Positions 1 through 6,848 of a DNA stretch of 60,625 nt are shown here, piece after piece. The stretch is taken from contig JBOFZL010000061.1 of NCBI GenBank assembly GCA_051655155.1, positions 1-60,625 on the forward strand, given 5' to 3'. Below the pieces are notes generated by a model that saw only the letters and a program-made list of their open reading frames with translations, made no database searches and was not told the DNA's origin. Position 1 is the first letter of the stretch. Each line of letters begins with the position of its first letter. The translations under genes were made by a program, and so were the position numbers. The stretch is from JBOFZL01 sp051655155. Lineage in GTDB: Bacteria > Bacillota > Clostridia > Peptostreptococcales > Filifactoraceae.

Positions 1-1
1 T

Positions 2-88
2 GATGAAAAAAATAATGTTAGTTACTTTGTAATCTTTATAGTAATGGTTTTCATTATATGGATTTTAAAGTTCTTAATAAATAATTAG
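2..88 (+). CDS. C-terminal end of a membrane protein (partial)
   Basis: The window opens inside a reading frame that ends at TAG 86-88. The 28 visible residues include a strongly hydrophobic stretch ending in Leu-Lys-Phe-Leu-Ile-Asn-Asn, so the gene product ends in a transmembrane helix. The family cannot be told from so short a tail. It is followed directly by a strong terminator, so it belongs to a transcription unit separate from the selenoprotein operon. Without the upstream sequence the frame itself is an inference. Confidence 0.45.
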   Translation, partial: DEKNNVSYFVIFIVMVFIIWILKFLINN

Positions 89-120
89 GGGGTGAATTCT
101 TTGGAATTTGCCCCCTAATT
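83..120 (+). terminator. Rho-independent terminator
   Basis: A 10-bp perfect stem (83-92 with 111-120, containing five G-C pairs) is extended by an inner AATTC/GGAATT pairing and followed by ATTTTGT. It closes the gene cut by the left window edge and isolates the operon that follows. Confidence 0.85.
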
Positions 121-448
121 ATTTTGTAATATGAATCTATAGGTGTAACGGAAGAGATAACTTTAGTCGGTGAAAGTTTAACGTGTGAGAATCACAGCTA
201 GTAAGTGGCTCTTATGGTGCTAAGATAAATTATCAGTTTTGGAGTGGTCATTATTTGTTGTTTGTTTCACTATTTTTGTGATATATTATAAATCGACTAA
301 TATGTTGGTATATAAGAATAGCGGTATATATAAAAATTAACTATAACATATATATAAAAAAATAATTTTACATTAAATATTTAATATAGTATCATATATG
401 TTGCTTAAGGTTAAAATTTACAAAGCTATATTAGAGCGAAAAGAGAAA
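121..448. other. Leader/intergenic region before the selenoprotein operon
   Basis: About 330 bases without a convincing gene. The first half (about 140-240) holds several small possible hairpins, for example AACTT...AAGTT near 160 and GTG...CAC near 192, but no riboswitch consensus that I know. The second half is extremely AT-rich and probably carries the operon promoter, for which I could not settle on one -35/-10 pair. Confidence 0.4.
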
Positions 449-454
449 ATGGGA

Positions 455-712
455 ATGAGCAAAATTTTTGTGGAATTTATAAATACTTGACCAAGTTGCG
501 ATGAGTATGGATTGCTACTTAAAAGTCTAGAAGAAAAGTATAATGGAAAGATGGAACTTGTAATATACAAAGTTGGTAAGGATTTTGGCTACCTAAAAAA
601 GTATGGCGTAGTTACAAAGGGTACATTGATTTTAAATAGAAAAAAGAAGTTTGATAAGCTTAGTAGGACAGCGATAGAAGATCTTATTGAGGGAGAAATT
701 AGAAGTATTTAA
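455..712 (+). CDS. saoT: Thioredoxin-like selenoprotein with UPSC motif (SaoT-like)
   Basis: An 85-residue protein with the order of a small thioredoxin fold: beta strand (KIFVEFINT), then U12-P-S-C15, then helix and strands. Codon 12 is TGA (488-490). Sec-x-x-Cys sits exactly where thioredoxins carry the redox Cys-x-x-Cys pair at the end of the first strand. Both flanks read in one frame, and a hairpin follows the TGA. ATG 455 gives the natural start for the fold; ATG 449 in the same frame is an alternative, and neither has a strong ribosome-binding site. Conventional calling would begin at TTG 512 and lose the active site. It is the first gene of the operon and probably handles thiol/selenol redox chemistry or metal hand-over for the lyase and transporters. 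The Sao name is recalled from NCBIfam and unchecked. Confidence 0.85.
491..520 (+). promoter_or_regulatory. Candidate SECIS hairpin of saoT
   Basis: Immediately after the in-frame TGA (488-490), bases 493-502 pair with 511-520. There are ten positions with one U-U mismatch and one G-U pair, and an 8-nt loop (503-510) ending in GG. Distance from UGA to the loop is 12 nt, slightly short but near the usual bacterial SECIS range. Its role in SelB binding is inferred from position and shape. Confidence 0.6.
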
Positions 713-735
713 TCTGGTTAAATATAAGGAGATAT

Positions 736-1824
736 ATGGAATTTATAGAAAATATTTTTAATGGGACTAAGGAAATGATTATATCAGCTATAAGCTCACT
801 TAATGGAGCTTCAGGGTGGTTGGTTATAAGTTTTCTGATTGCAGGAATACTACATAATATATTATCTGCAGATAAGTTTCAAACTCATATAGGAAATAAA
901 AAAATATCTTCTATAGTGAAGGTGACTATATCTGGTATGTTTTTACCCATATGTAGTTGTGGAGTAATTCCTATAGGTATAAGTCTGTATTATTCAGGGG
1001 CCTATTTAGGTCCTGTATTAGCTTTTATGACGGCAACTCCAATTATAAATCCAATTGCAGTTATTTTATGCTTAGGACTATTAGGAACAAAGATAACTAT
1101 CATATATGTAGTTTCAGGGTTTTTAATACCGTTTATAGTAGGTTTAGTTGGAAATATATTTGGTGGAGAAGAACTTTTTCTAAAAAAAGACTCTTTGGAG
1201 GAAGAAGAATTTATAAGTTTAGAAGAAGAAAGTGTAGATTTATCAGAAAAAATAAAATCTGGTATTAAGTGGGCGTTTGAAGATCTAGCTGTTACAGTAA
1301 GCAAGTATGTGGTAATTGGAATGTTGTGTGCAGGATTTATAACTACAATCTTTCCAAGTAGTATCATACAAAAATATCTAGGTAGTCCCAATATGATTTC
1401 TCTTGGAAGTATAGCAGTATTAGCTTGCATTATGTATGTGTGTGCCATAGGACACATTCCATTTATAGCAGCACTGGTAGCTAGTGGAGCAGCACCTGGA
1501 ATGGCAATAACTTTTTTAATAGCTGGGGTTGCTACAAACTTACCGGAACTTATAAATATTTCTAAGGTTATAGGAAAGAGAGCGGCTTTTATATACTCTT
1601 TTACTTTGGTAACACTTTCAATAGTAGTAGGTTATATAACTAATATATTAGTGCCTGTTAGCAAGTTTAATATAGATTCTGCTAATATAGACGGTAGTAT
1701 AAAGTTGGCTAATTTTATGCTTTTAAATATACCGCCTTGGTTTAGTTATATATGCAGTTTCATAATTATAGGTTTCGCTTCTAAGTCAATATTTTTAAAG
1801 TTCAGAGAGGTTACGCTAAGATGA
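736..1824 (+). CDS. saoE: ArsP-family permease (SaoE-like efflux transporter)
   Basis: A 362-residue polytopic membrane protein of the ArsP_1/DUF318 permease family, with about eight to ten helices split by a charged loop rich in Glu (residues about 147-170). A Cys-Ser-Cys motif (C73, C75 in PICSCGVIP) lies at the end of an early helix, and further cysteines occur in a helix of the second half (LACIMYVCAIGH). Known ArsP members export trivalent organoarsenicals, and paired cysteines in this family bind soft metals. A good ribosome-binding site (AAGGAG) precedes ATG 736, 23 bases after saoT. In this operon it is the likely exporter of the metal ion or organometal. The specific substrate is inference. 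Confidence 0.85.
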   Translation: MEFIENIFNGTKEMIISAISSLNGASGWLVISFLIAGILHNILSADKFQTHIGNKKISSIVKVTISGMFLPICSCGVIPIGISLYYSGAYLGPVLAFMTATPIINPIAVILCLGLLGTKITIIYVVSGFLIPFIVGLVGNIFGGEELFLKKDSLEEEEFISLEEESVDLSEKIKSGIKWAFEDLAVTVSKYVVIGMLCAGFITTIFPSSIIQKYLGSPNMISLGSIAVLACIMYVCAIGHIPFIAALVASGAAPGMAITFLIAGVATNLPELINISKVIGKRAAFIYSFTLVTLSIVVGYITNILVPVSKFNIDSANIDGSIKLANFMLLNIPPWFSYICSFIIIGFASKSIFLKFREVTLR

Positions 1825-2291
1825 AGAAGTTAAAATATATAGCTATATTCTTTTTGGTTGCAGTGGCATTAGGCCTTTCTCAAAGTATAAACCGTCAAGA
1901 GTTTAATAAGGATGAAGAAGATAATAATATTGCTATATCAGGTAAATTGTTGGAAGAATATACTAAGAGTTATAGCCAAGAGATAATAAAGTCAGCGACT
2001 AAAGACTTGAATATGGATGGCAAGGATGATGGGATTGTAATATATAGAGAAAATAAGAGTAAAAATTTTATGGTTGTTATTGTTACTGACAAGGATAGTT
2101 TTTATATAACAGAGCCTATTAAAGCACCATTAGAGAATCAGAAAATTAAGTTTAAGGATATAGATAATAAGGATGAGATGGAAGTTATTGTTTCAGGCGA
2201 AAAAAATGGAGCTATAGGCTATGGCATATATAGAATTGAGAATGGTAAATTCAAAGATATTTTTGCAGAAGGAATGGAGCTTTGTTGTTAG
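1821..2291 (+). CDS. saoC: Exported protein ending in Cys-Cys-COOH (SaoC-like)
   Basis: A 156-residue protein with an N-terminal membrane/signal segment (about residues 5-21, no lipobox) and an extracytoplasmic domain. Around residue 64 there is an Asp-rich DLNMDGKDDG loop resembling the calcium-binding loops of FG-GAP or dockerin repeats. The last residues are E-L-C-C directly before TAG, and there is no other cysteine, so the vicinal pair at the free C terminus is the obvious functional site. It overlaps saoE by four bases (ATGA), indicating translational coupling. A Cys-Cys-COOH end in this gene order matches the family I recall as SaoC. Likely role: extracytoplasmic capture of a soft metal or organometal. 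Confidence 0.8.
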   Translation: MKKLKYIAIFFLVAVALGLSQSINRQEFNKDEEDNNIAISGKLLEEYTKSYSQEIIKSATKDLNMDGKDDGIVIYRENKSKNFMVVIVTDKDSFYITEPIKAPLENQKIKFKDIDNKDEMEVIVSGEKNGAIGYGIYRIENGKFKDIFAEGMELCC

Positions 2292-2336
2292 TTATTATAA
2301 TAAATAAATTAAATTGAAATTGAAGGGAGATTATTT

Positions 2337-3428
2337 ATGAAGTTTAGCAAAAGGTTTGGGGCATTATTACTTTGCGTAAGTGTAAGTGCAGGTATGATTA
2401 CAGCTTGTAGTAAAAGTGAAAAAGAGGCAGAGGTAAAGGATGATTATGCGATAACTGTAGGATACTATAATTGTGATCATATGACGGCAGGACCGGTTGC
2501 AGAAGGTGCAGGTATTTACAAGGAGTTAGGCTTGAATGTAACTACAGTAGGAAATGGTAAAGTTCCACAGGCAATGGCAGCAGGGCAGATGGATGCAGGT
2601 TATATAGGAACAAGAGGCTTGGTAACTTCAATACCTAAGGGTTCACCAATAGTAATTGCAGCAAACAACCATTTAGGGGGTTCAGAGTATTTGGTAGTTT
2701 CTAATGAGATTAAAGATGTTAAGGATCTTGTAGGCAAAAAATTAGCTGTTAATATGGATGGATTTTTGTGGAAGATGGATTATGCTCCTGAAACAGGACT
2801 TCCAGTGGAAGCTAGCAATTACCAGCTTGTAGAAATTGATTCTTCTGCAGACACTTATTTGGCTATGAAAACAGGAGAAATACAGGCTTTTGAAACTTGT
2901 GATCCATGGGGAACTATTGCAGAACAAGAGGGGACAGGAAGAATTGTATCATCAACCTTATATAAAGATAAAAGCACAGGAAAGCAATATAACTGTTGTT
3001 CATTTTCTATGAATACTAACTTTATAAAAGAACATCCACAATTGGCAGAGAAACTTGTATTAGCCCATACAAAGGCTATAGAATATATATATACAAATCC
3101 AGTAGAATCAGCTAAGATATTTGCAAAAGCTTATAACGTAACTGAGGAAGTAGCACTTACTACAATCTATAAAAAGACTGTAGGAGAGGGAAGAACTTTA
3201 ACTTGGAAAGTAACTGGAGATGAGTATAAAAATAACATGGAAATATATAAGGAGTATAGTGAAGGTCAAGAAGTTCCAGAGTTTGACAAGATAATGGACT
3301 TAACTAGCCTAGAGAATTGTGGTGCCGATGACTTCGACAAGTTCATAGCAGAAAAGGTAGATCCTGTATTCCCATTGGGAATGGACTATGCTTCATGGAA
3401 GGAAAAAGCTTTATCAATGAGCAAATAA
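2337..3428 (+). CDS. Cysteine-rich ABC substrate-binding lipoprotein, NrtA/TauA-like
   Basis: A 363-residue lipoprotein: signal segment, then lipobox I-T-A-C with C24 as the lipidated residue, then a two-lobed NrtA/SsuA/TauA-type periplasmic-binding fold. Unusual for that fold, cysteines sit at positions expected to line the ligand cleft: C46 (YYNCDHMTAGP), C188 (FETCDPWG) and the pair C220-C221 (YNCCSF), plus one near residue 330. That suggests a soft-metal or thiol-reactive ligand instead of nitrate or taurine. It has no in-frame TGA. AGGGAG stands before ATG 2337, and the next gene starts two bases after its stop. It is the probable main binding protein of the ABC importer encoded downstream. 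Confidence 0.85.
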   Translation: MKFSKRFGALLLCVSVSAGMITACSKSEKEAEVKDDYAITVGYYNCDHMTAGPVAEGAGIYKELGLNVTTVGNGKVPQAMAAGQMDAGYIGTRGLVTSIPKGSPIVIAANNHLGGSEYLVVSNEIKDVKDLVGKKLAVNMDGFLWKMDYAPETGLPVEASNYQLVEIDSSADTYLAMKTGEIQAFETCDPWGTIAEQEGTGRIVSSTLYKDKSTGKQYNCCSFSMNTNFIKEHPQLAEKLVLAHTKAIEYIYTNPVESAKIFAKAYNVTEEVALTTIYKKTVGEGRTLTWKVTGDEYKNNMEIYKEYSEGQEVPEFDKIMDLTSLENCGADDFDKFIAEKVDPVFPLGMDYASWKEKALSMSK

Positions 3429-3429
3429 T

Positions 3430-4209
3430 ATGAGTAAACATATAAAGATAGGATTTATTATGGCATTGATAGTTCTTATTTTATCAGTGGGAATGTTAAA
3501 TGCACCATCAAGAGAAGCTTTACTTAGGGTAGGAGTGTCTGACGACACTTCTACTCTTGTTATAAACTATATGATGGAAGATTCAAATAATGTAAAACTA
3601 GATGTAAAAGATTTTATTCAAAAATACAAAATATCTGATTGTTGATCAGCAACTACTCAGTGGGCACTGAGCAGTGATGAAATGGATATGGCTATAGTGT
3701 GCAAAGATATAGCCCAAAGTTATGTAAAGATAAATAAAGATTTTGAAATTCAAGGAATTTTAATAAAGAACTCTGACCTTATATTAAAGAACAAGGCTGA
3801 TGTAAAAAAAATAGGAATATCAAAGGGAAGAGCATATCAGAAAGAATTAGTAAGGTCGTTATATAAAGAGGCTGAAATAATGGAAGTAATATCAAGTGGT
3901 TTGCCCTATTATATGTATAGTGGTAAGATAGATGCAATTTTAGTAGATGGGTTAAAGGCCTTGACCTTGGATGGAAACTTTGAGTATCCCAATATAGAAA
4001 AAGATACTTATGTATTGGTTATAAATAAAAAAATAAAGAATACAGCAGAATACAAAAAATTTGTAAAAGACTATAATGAGGCAGTTCAGTTACTAAGTGA
4101 TAAAAATACTTTGATTGGTGCAATAGAAAGGTATAAAGGGGTAAAACTATCTCAAAAGGACAAGGATGTGATTATTTCATGGAACTTAAAGCTTCAGAAA
4201 GTAAGTTGA
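3430..4209 (+). CDS. saoB: ABC substrate-binding selenoprotein with Cys-Sec pair (SaoB-like)
   Basis: A 259-residue protein read through TGA 3643-3645 as Sec72, giving D-C71-U72 at the join. Upstream there is an N-terminal membrane/signal anchor (residues about 7-24) and the first strands of a substrate-binding fold (LLRVGVSDD). Downstream the frame stays open with SATTQWALSS and a second-lobe-like domain containing AIVCKDIA and YVLVINK, so the two halves make one small NMT1/SsuA-like binding protein. A palindromic hairpin lies 17 nt after the TGA. It starts two bases after the previous stop and overlaps the permease gene, so it is translated in a coupled series. The vicinal Cys-Sec probably binds a soft metal. 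A stop-interrupted pseudogene is unlikely, since three neighbours show the same arrangement. Confidence 0.85.
3653..3674 (+). promoter_or_regulatory. Candidate SECIS hairpin of saoB
   Basis: CTCAGT (3656-3661) pairs perfectly with ACTGAG (3666-3671) around a GGGC loop, and an outer CT/AG pair extends the stem past one mismatch. The loop begins 17 nt after the TGA at 3643-3645, within the spacing of bacterial SECIS elements, and has the expected guanines at the apex. Confidence 0.75.
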
Positions 4210-4967
4210 CAAAAAAGAAAAAGCTAGAAATTTTTTATAGAGTAGCACTGCTTATTTTTATAGCTATTTTATGGCAATGTACTGCTCTTAAATTAGGGAG
4301 TGAGTTATTGTTACCTATGCCGGGGAAAGTGATAAAAGCTTTTTTTTCCTGTCTTAGAGATCCTGAAATTTTAACAGGTTTATTAATAACTCTTGGAAGG
4401 GTACTAAAAGGATTTTTTTGGGCTTTAGCCTTTGGACTTCCCTTAGGGTTTATAATGGGAACATCTAAAACTGCTGAAAATGTAATTTCACCTGTCATAG
4501 ATTCTATAAGGCAAGTACCTATAATGGCTTGGGTTCCACTGACTATAGTATGGTTTGGAATAGGTGATGGGCCAACAATATTTTTAATAGCTTTTTCAGG
4601 AGTGTTTCCCATAATATTAAATACCATACAGGGCGTAAAAACAATTTCTAAAGACTACTACCATGCAGCAAAAAGCATGGGAGCCTCACCTTTTGTTATA
4701 TTTAAAGATATAATATTACCTGCTTCAATGCCACATATCCTTACAGGTTCAAGGTTAGCTATAGGAACAGGTTGGATGTCGGTTATCTGAGCGGAGTTCA
4801 TAGCGACGAGTGCCGGTCTTGGCTACTCAATGGTAAGAGCACAGACTCTAATGAAAACAGACTTACTTATAGGGATAATGATAATTGCAGCTTTGGTAGG
4901 GTTTAGTATAGATAGAATTTTAAAATATGTAAATAAACTTCTCTGTAACTGGAGGTTTGTAGACTAA
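4179..4967 (+). CDS. saoP: ABC permease selenoprotein (SaoP-like)
   Basis: A 262-residue SsuC/TauC-type permease with about six helices. The cytoplasmic EAA-type loop (HAAKSMGASPFVIFKDIILPA) is intact. TGA 4788-4790 reads as Sec204 in G-W-M-S-V-I-U-A-E-F. In ordinary relatives this position, just before the conserved Ala-Glu of the last membrane region, is a small hydrophobic residue. Beyond it come AEFIATSAGLGY and one more helix, ending at TAA 4965-4967, so total length is normal only if the TGA is decoded. It overlaps saoB at its start and saoA at its end (TAATG). Sec in the membrane path of a permease suggests direct contact with the transported metal species. Conventional calling would give a truncated 203-residue protein. 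Confidence 0.88.
4808..4828 (+). promoter_or_regulatory. Candidate SECIS hairpin of saoP
   Basis: GAGT-GCC (4808-4814) pairs with GGC-(T)-ACTC (4821-4828), leaving one bulged U and a six-base loop GGTCTT. The loop starts 25 nt after the TGA. Its GGU-C-U sequence and the bulged U closely recall the Escherichia coli fdhF SECIS, as I remember it. Confidence 0.8.
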
Positions 4968-5728
4968 TGAAACTTAAAATAAAAAATATAGGAAAACAAT
5001 ATAAGAATGAAAAAGAGTACCATAAAGTATTAGAGAATATAAACTTGGAGATAAGGGAAGGGGAGTTTGTTTGTCTTTTAGGGCCATCAGGCTGTGGAAA
5101 AACAACCTTACTGAATATATTAGGAGGGTTTTTACAAGCTGATACAGGTTCTGTATTTATAGATGAAAAAGAAGTAACAAAGCCGGGGATAGATAGGGCC
5201 TTTGTATTTCAAAATTATGCGCTTTTTCCTTGGAAAACAGTGGGAGAAAATATAATGTTTCCCATGAAACAAAGGAAAATGCACAAAAAGGATAGAGAGA
5301 AGAAGTTAAGCGAGCTTCTGGAAATATCAGCACTTGCAGGGAAAGAGAAATTGTATCCTCATCAACTTTCAGGAGGAATGAAGCAGAGGGTTGCTGTGAT
5401 GAGAGCCTTAGCATGTGAACCGAAAGTTCTTTTAATGGACGAGCCTTTGGGGGCAATCGATTTTCAGATGAGGCAGTCACTTCAAGATGAGTTATCCAGT
5501 ATATGGATGAAAAATAGAATTACGGCAGTTATGGTTACTCATGATGTAGATGAAGCCGTATATATGAGTGATAGAGTGATTGTAATGTCAAAAGATAAAG
5601 GAAAAATTCTTGCAGATATAAAAATAGATATGCCTAGATTAAGAGATAGAAACAGTGACGAATACAAAACTTACAAGAATAAGGTTTCGGAAATACTTAA
5701 AGAGGGATTTGAAGGAGACAATAAGTGA
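4967..5728 (+). CDS. saoA: ABC transporter ATP-binding protein (SaoA-like)
   Basis: A 253-residue ATPase of the nitrate/sulfonate/taurine importer type. Walker A is GPSGCGKTT, the Q-loop is in VFQNYALFPWKT, the signature is LSGGMKQRVAVMRAL, Walker B is VLLMDEPLGAID, and the switch His is in MVTHDVDEAVYM. It is complete and energises the permease of the preceding gene, with which it shares one base (TAATG). Its stop is a genuine TGA (5726-5728) that overlaps the GTG start of the next gene. This shows that UGA still terminates translation in this operon when no SECIS context is present. Confidence 0.95.
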   Translation: MKLKIKNIGKQYKNEKEYHKVLENINLEIREGEFVCLLGPSGCGKTTLLNILGGFLQADTGSVFIDEKEVTKPGIDRAFVFQNYALFPWKTVGENIMFPMKQRKMHKKDREKKLSELLEISALAGKEKLYPHQLSGGMKQRVAVMRALACEPKVLLMDEPLGAIDFQMRQSLQDELSSIWMKNRITAVMVTHDVDEAVYMSDRVIVMSKDKGKILADIKIDMPRLRDRNSDEYKTYKNKVSEILKEGFEGDNK

Positions 5729-6348
5729 GTAAATACAAAAAGTATACTAGGTTAACTGAAATACAAAAAACTATAAGAATTAAAATAATGGACCTTATAA
5801 TAGAAAAAAAAGAGCCTGTTGACATTTTAGATACACTAAGATATATTAAAGAGACAACAGGTATTGAAGAAAAATATATAGAAGGTACACTGAAACAGTT
5901 TATAGATACTAATGTAATGGTAGTAGATGGAGAAAAAATTAATTTTATTTTCCCCGTTTCAGGTCTTGAAACCAACCACAAAATAACCTTAGAAGATGGA
6001 AGAACTTTCAATGCCATGTGTGCAATAGATTCTATAGGTACTAGCTATACCTTTAATCAAAATGTAGAAATAAATTCAGTATGCAGTGGAACAGGAAGAA
6101 AAATTACGCTAATGATAGAAGATGGAGAAATTAAATATACTAATAACCCAGACCTTAGAGTGGTACATGTTAACTTGGAAAAATATTCAGAATGGGCATC
6201 TGGTTGCTGAAATATAATGAACTTTTTCTGGTCAGAAAAAGAAGCATTTAACTGGTTAAGTTCATCTGGTATGGATAAAAATGAGGATATTTTTTGCTTA
6301 AATTTGAAAGAAGCAATGAAAGAGGCATATGAAACTTTTCATATTTAG
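5725..6348 (+). CDS. saoL: MerB-like organomercurial lyase selenoprotein (SaoL-like)
   Basis: A 207-residue protein read through TGA 6208-6210 as Sec162. The N-terminal part is a winged-helix-like region, as in MerB. The catalytic half carries C99-A-I-D102, the same Cys-x-x-Asp spacing as MerB Cys96/Asp99, and then S-G-C161-U162 where MerB has Cys159. After the TGA the frame continues N-I-M-N-F-F-W-S-E-K-E-A-F-N-W-L, the typical MerB FF.S...A..W tail, to TAG 6346-6348. GTG 5725 is chosen because GAAGGAG (5710-5716) lies eight bases before it. MerB cleaves carbon-mercury bonds using two Cys and Asp, and a selenol would bind mercury still more strongly. Conventional calling would lose the last 46 residues. 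Confidence 0.9.
6222..6241 (+). promoter_or_regulatory. Candidate SECIS hairpin of saoL
   Basis: CTTTTTCT (6222-6229) pairs perfectly with AGAAAAAG (6234-6241) around a GGTC loop that starts 20 nt after the TGA at 6208-6210. The GGU apex matches that of the saoP hairpin, although the surrounding coding sequences are unrelated. Confidence 0.8.
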
Positions 6349-6375
6349 AATATTATATATAGGGAGGAATTTAAT

Positions 6376-6768
6376 ATGAATATAAATCCAAGTACTCTAT
6401 ACCTAATTGCAGGAGTTTTAATTATCTTGATAGTTATAGGTATAATAAAAAAAGCAATAAAATTGACTGTAGTAATTTGTATATTGTTGGCTATAAATCT
6501 TTATCTAGTGCCGATTGCCAAAGATTTAAAAGATAAATATAAGGTGACATTAGAAAACGGAGTTATAGTTATGTCGGTAGAAGGAAAAGAGATAAAACTT
6601 GACCCAAAAGAATGTAAAGAAATAAAAATAATTCCTAATGATGAAGGAAGTTATACCCTACGAGCAGTAATGAAAGATGGAGAAAAGGATGTTAAAATAC
6701 CAAAGTTTGTGGTTAAGTATGTTGAAAATAAAGCAAAGGAAATTAATATAAAAGTAAGTAAAGAATAA
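6376..6768 (+). CDS. Small membrane-anchored protein at end of the operon
   Basis: A 130-residue protein with two adjacent hydrophobic segments (about residues 8-24 and 28-46), then a hydrophilic beta-rich domain of about 80 residues with many Lys and Glu and a single Cys (PKECKEI). GGGAGG precedes ATG 6376, 27 bases after saoL, and a terminator follows, so it is the last gene of the operon. I do not recognise the family. Position suggests an accessory membrane factor for the organometal system, but nothing in its sequence proves this. Confidence 0.75.
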   Translation: MNINPSTLYLIAGVLIILIVIGIIKKAIKLTVVICILLAINLYLVPIAKDLKDKYKVTLENGVIVMSVEGKEIKLDPKECKEIKIIPNDEGSYTLRAVMKDGEKDVKIPKFVVKYVENKAKEINIKVSKE

Positions 6769-6781
6769 CTTATATAAATAT

Positions 6782-6815
6782 AAAAAGCCATCAATATTAA
6801 TATTGATGGCTTTTT
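6782..6815. terminator. Bidirectional terminator
   Basis: AAAAAGCCATCAATATT pairs with its exact complement, flanked by an A-run on one side and a T-run on the other. It serves the selenoprotein operon on the plus strand and the cardiolipin synthase gene on the minus strand. Confidence 0.9.
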
Positions 6816-6848
6816 ATATTTATATCTCTAATAAGACTATTATCCATT

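Noticed and set aside
121..300. tRNA, T-box or lysine/TPP/cobalamin riboswitch in the operon leader
   Set aside because: No TTCGAAT-type T-arm, T-box GGTGG core or known switch core is present.
512..712. Short 66-residue gene starting at TTG 512
   Set aside because: It has no ribosome-binding site and cuts off the strand and redox motif of a thioredoxin fold that reads in the same frame from 455.
1002..1457. Minus-strand frame of 151 codons
   Set aside because: It lies wholly inside the ArsP-like permease gene in an opposite frame and has no start context or family.
3430..6210. Reading the four interrupted genes as pseudogenes broken by nonsense mutations
   Set aside because: All four breaks are TGA. 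In three of them (saoT, saoB, saoL) the TGA lies within or beside a Cys motif; in saoP it replaces a small residue. Each is followed by a hairpin, and the frames stay open and homologous afterwards.
446..6348. A genetic code in which UGA means Trp
   Set aside because: TGA ends genuine genes here, for example saoA at 5726-5728 and the ABC exporter at 37540-37542, and Trp at the four sites would not fit the active-site alignments.
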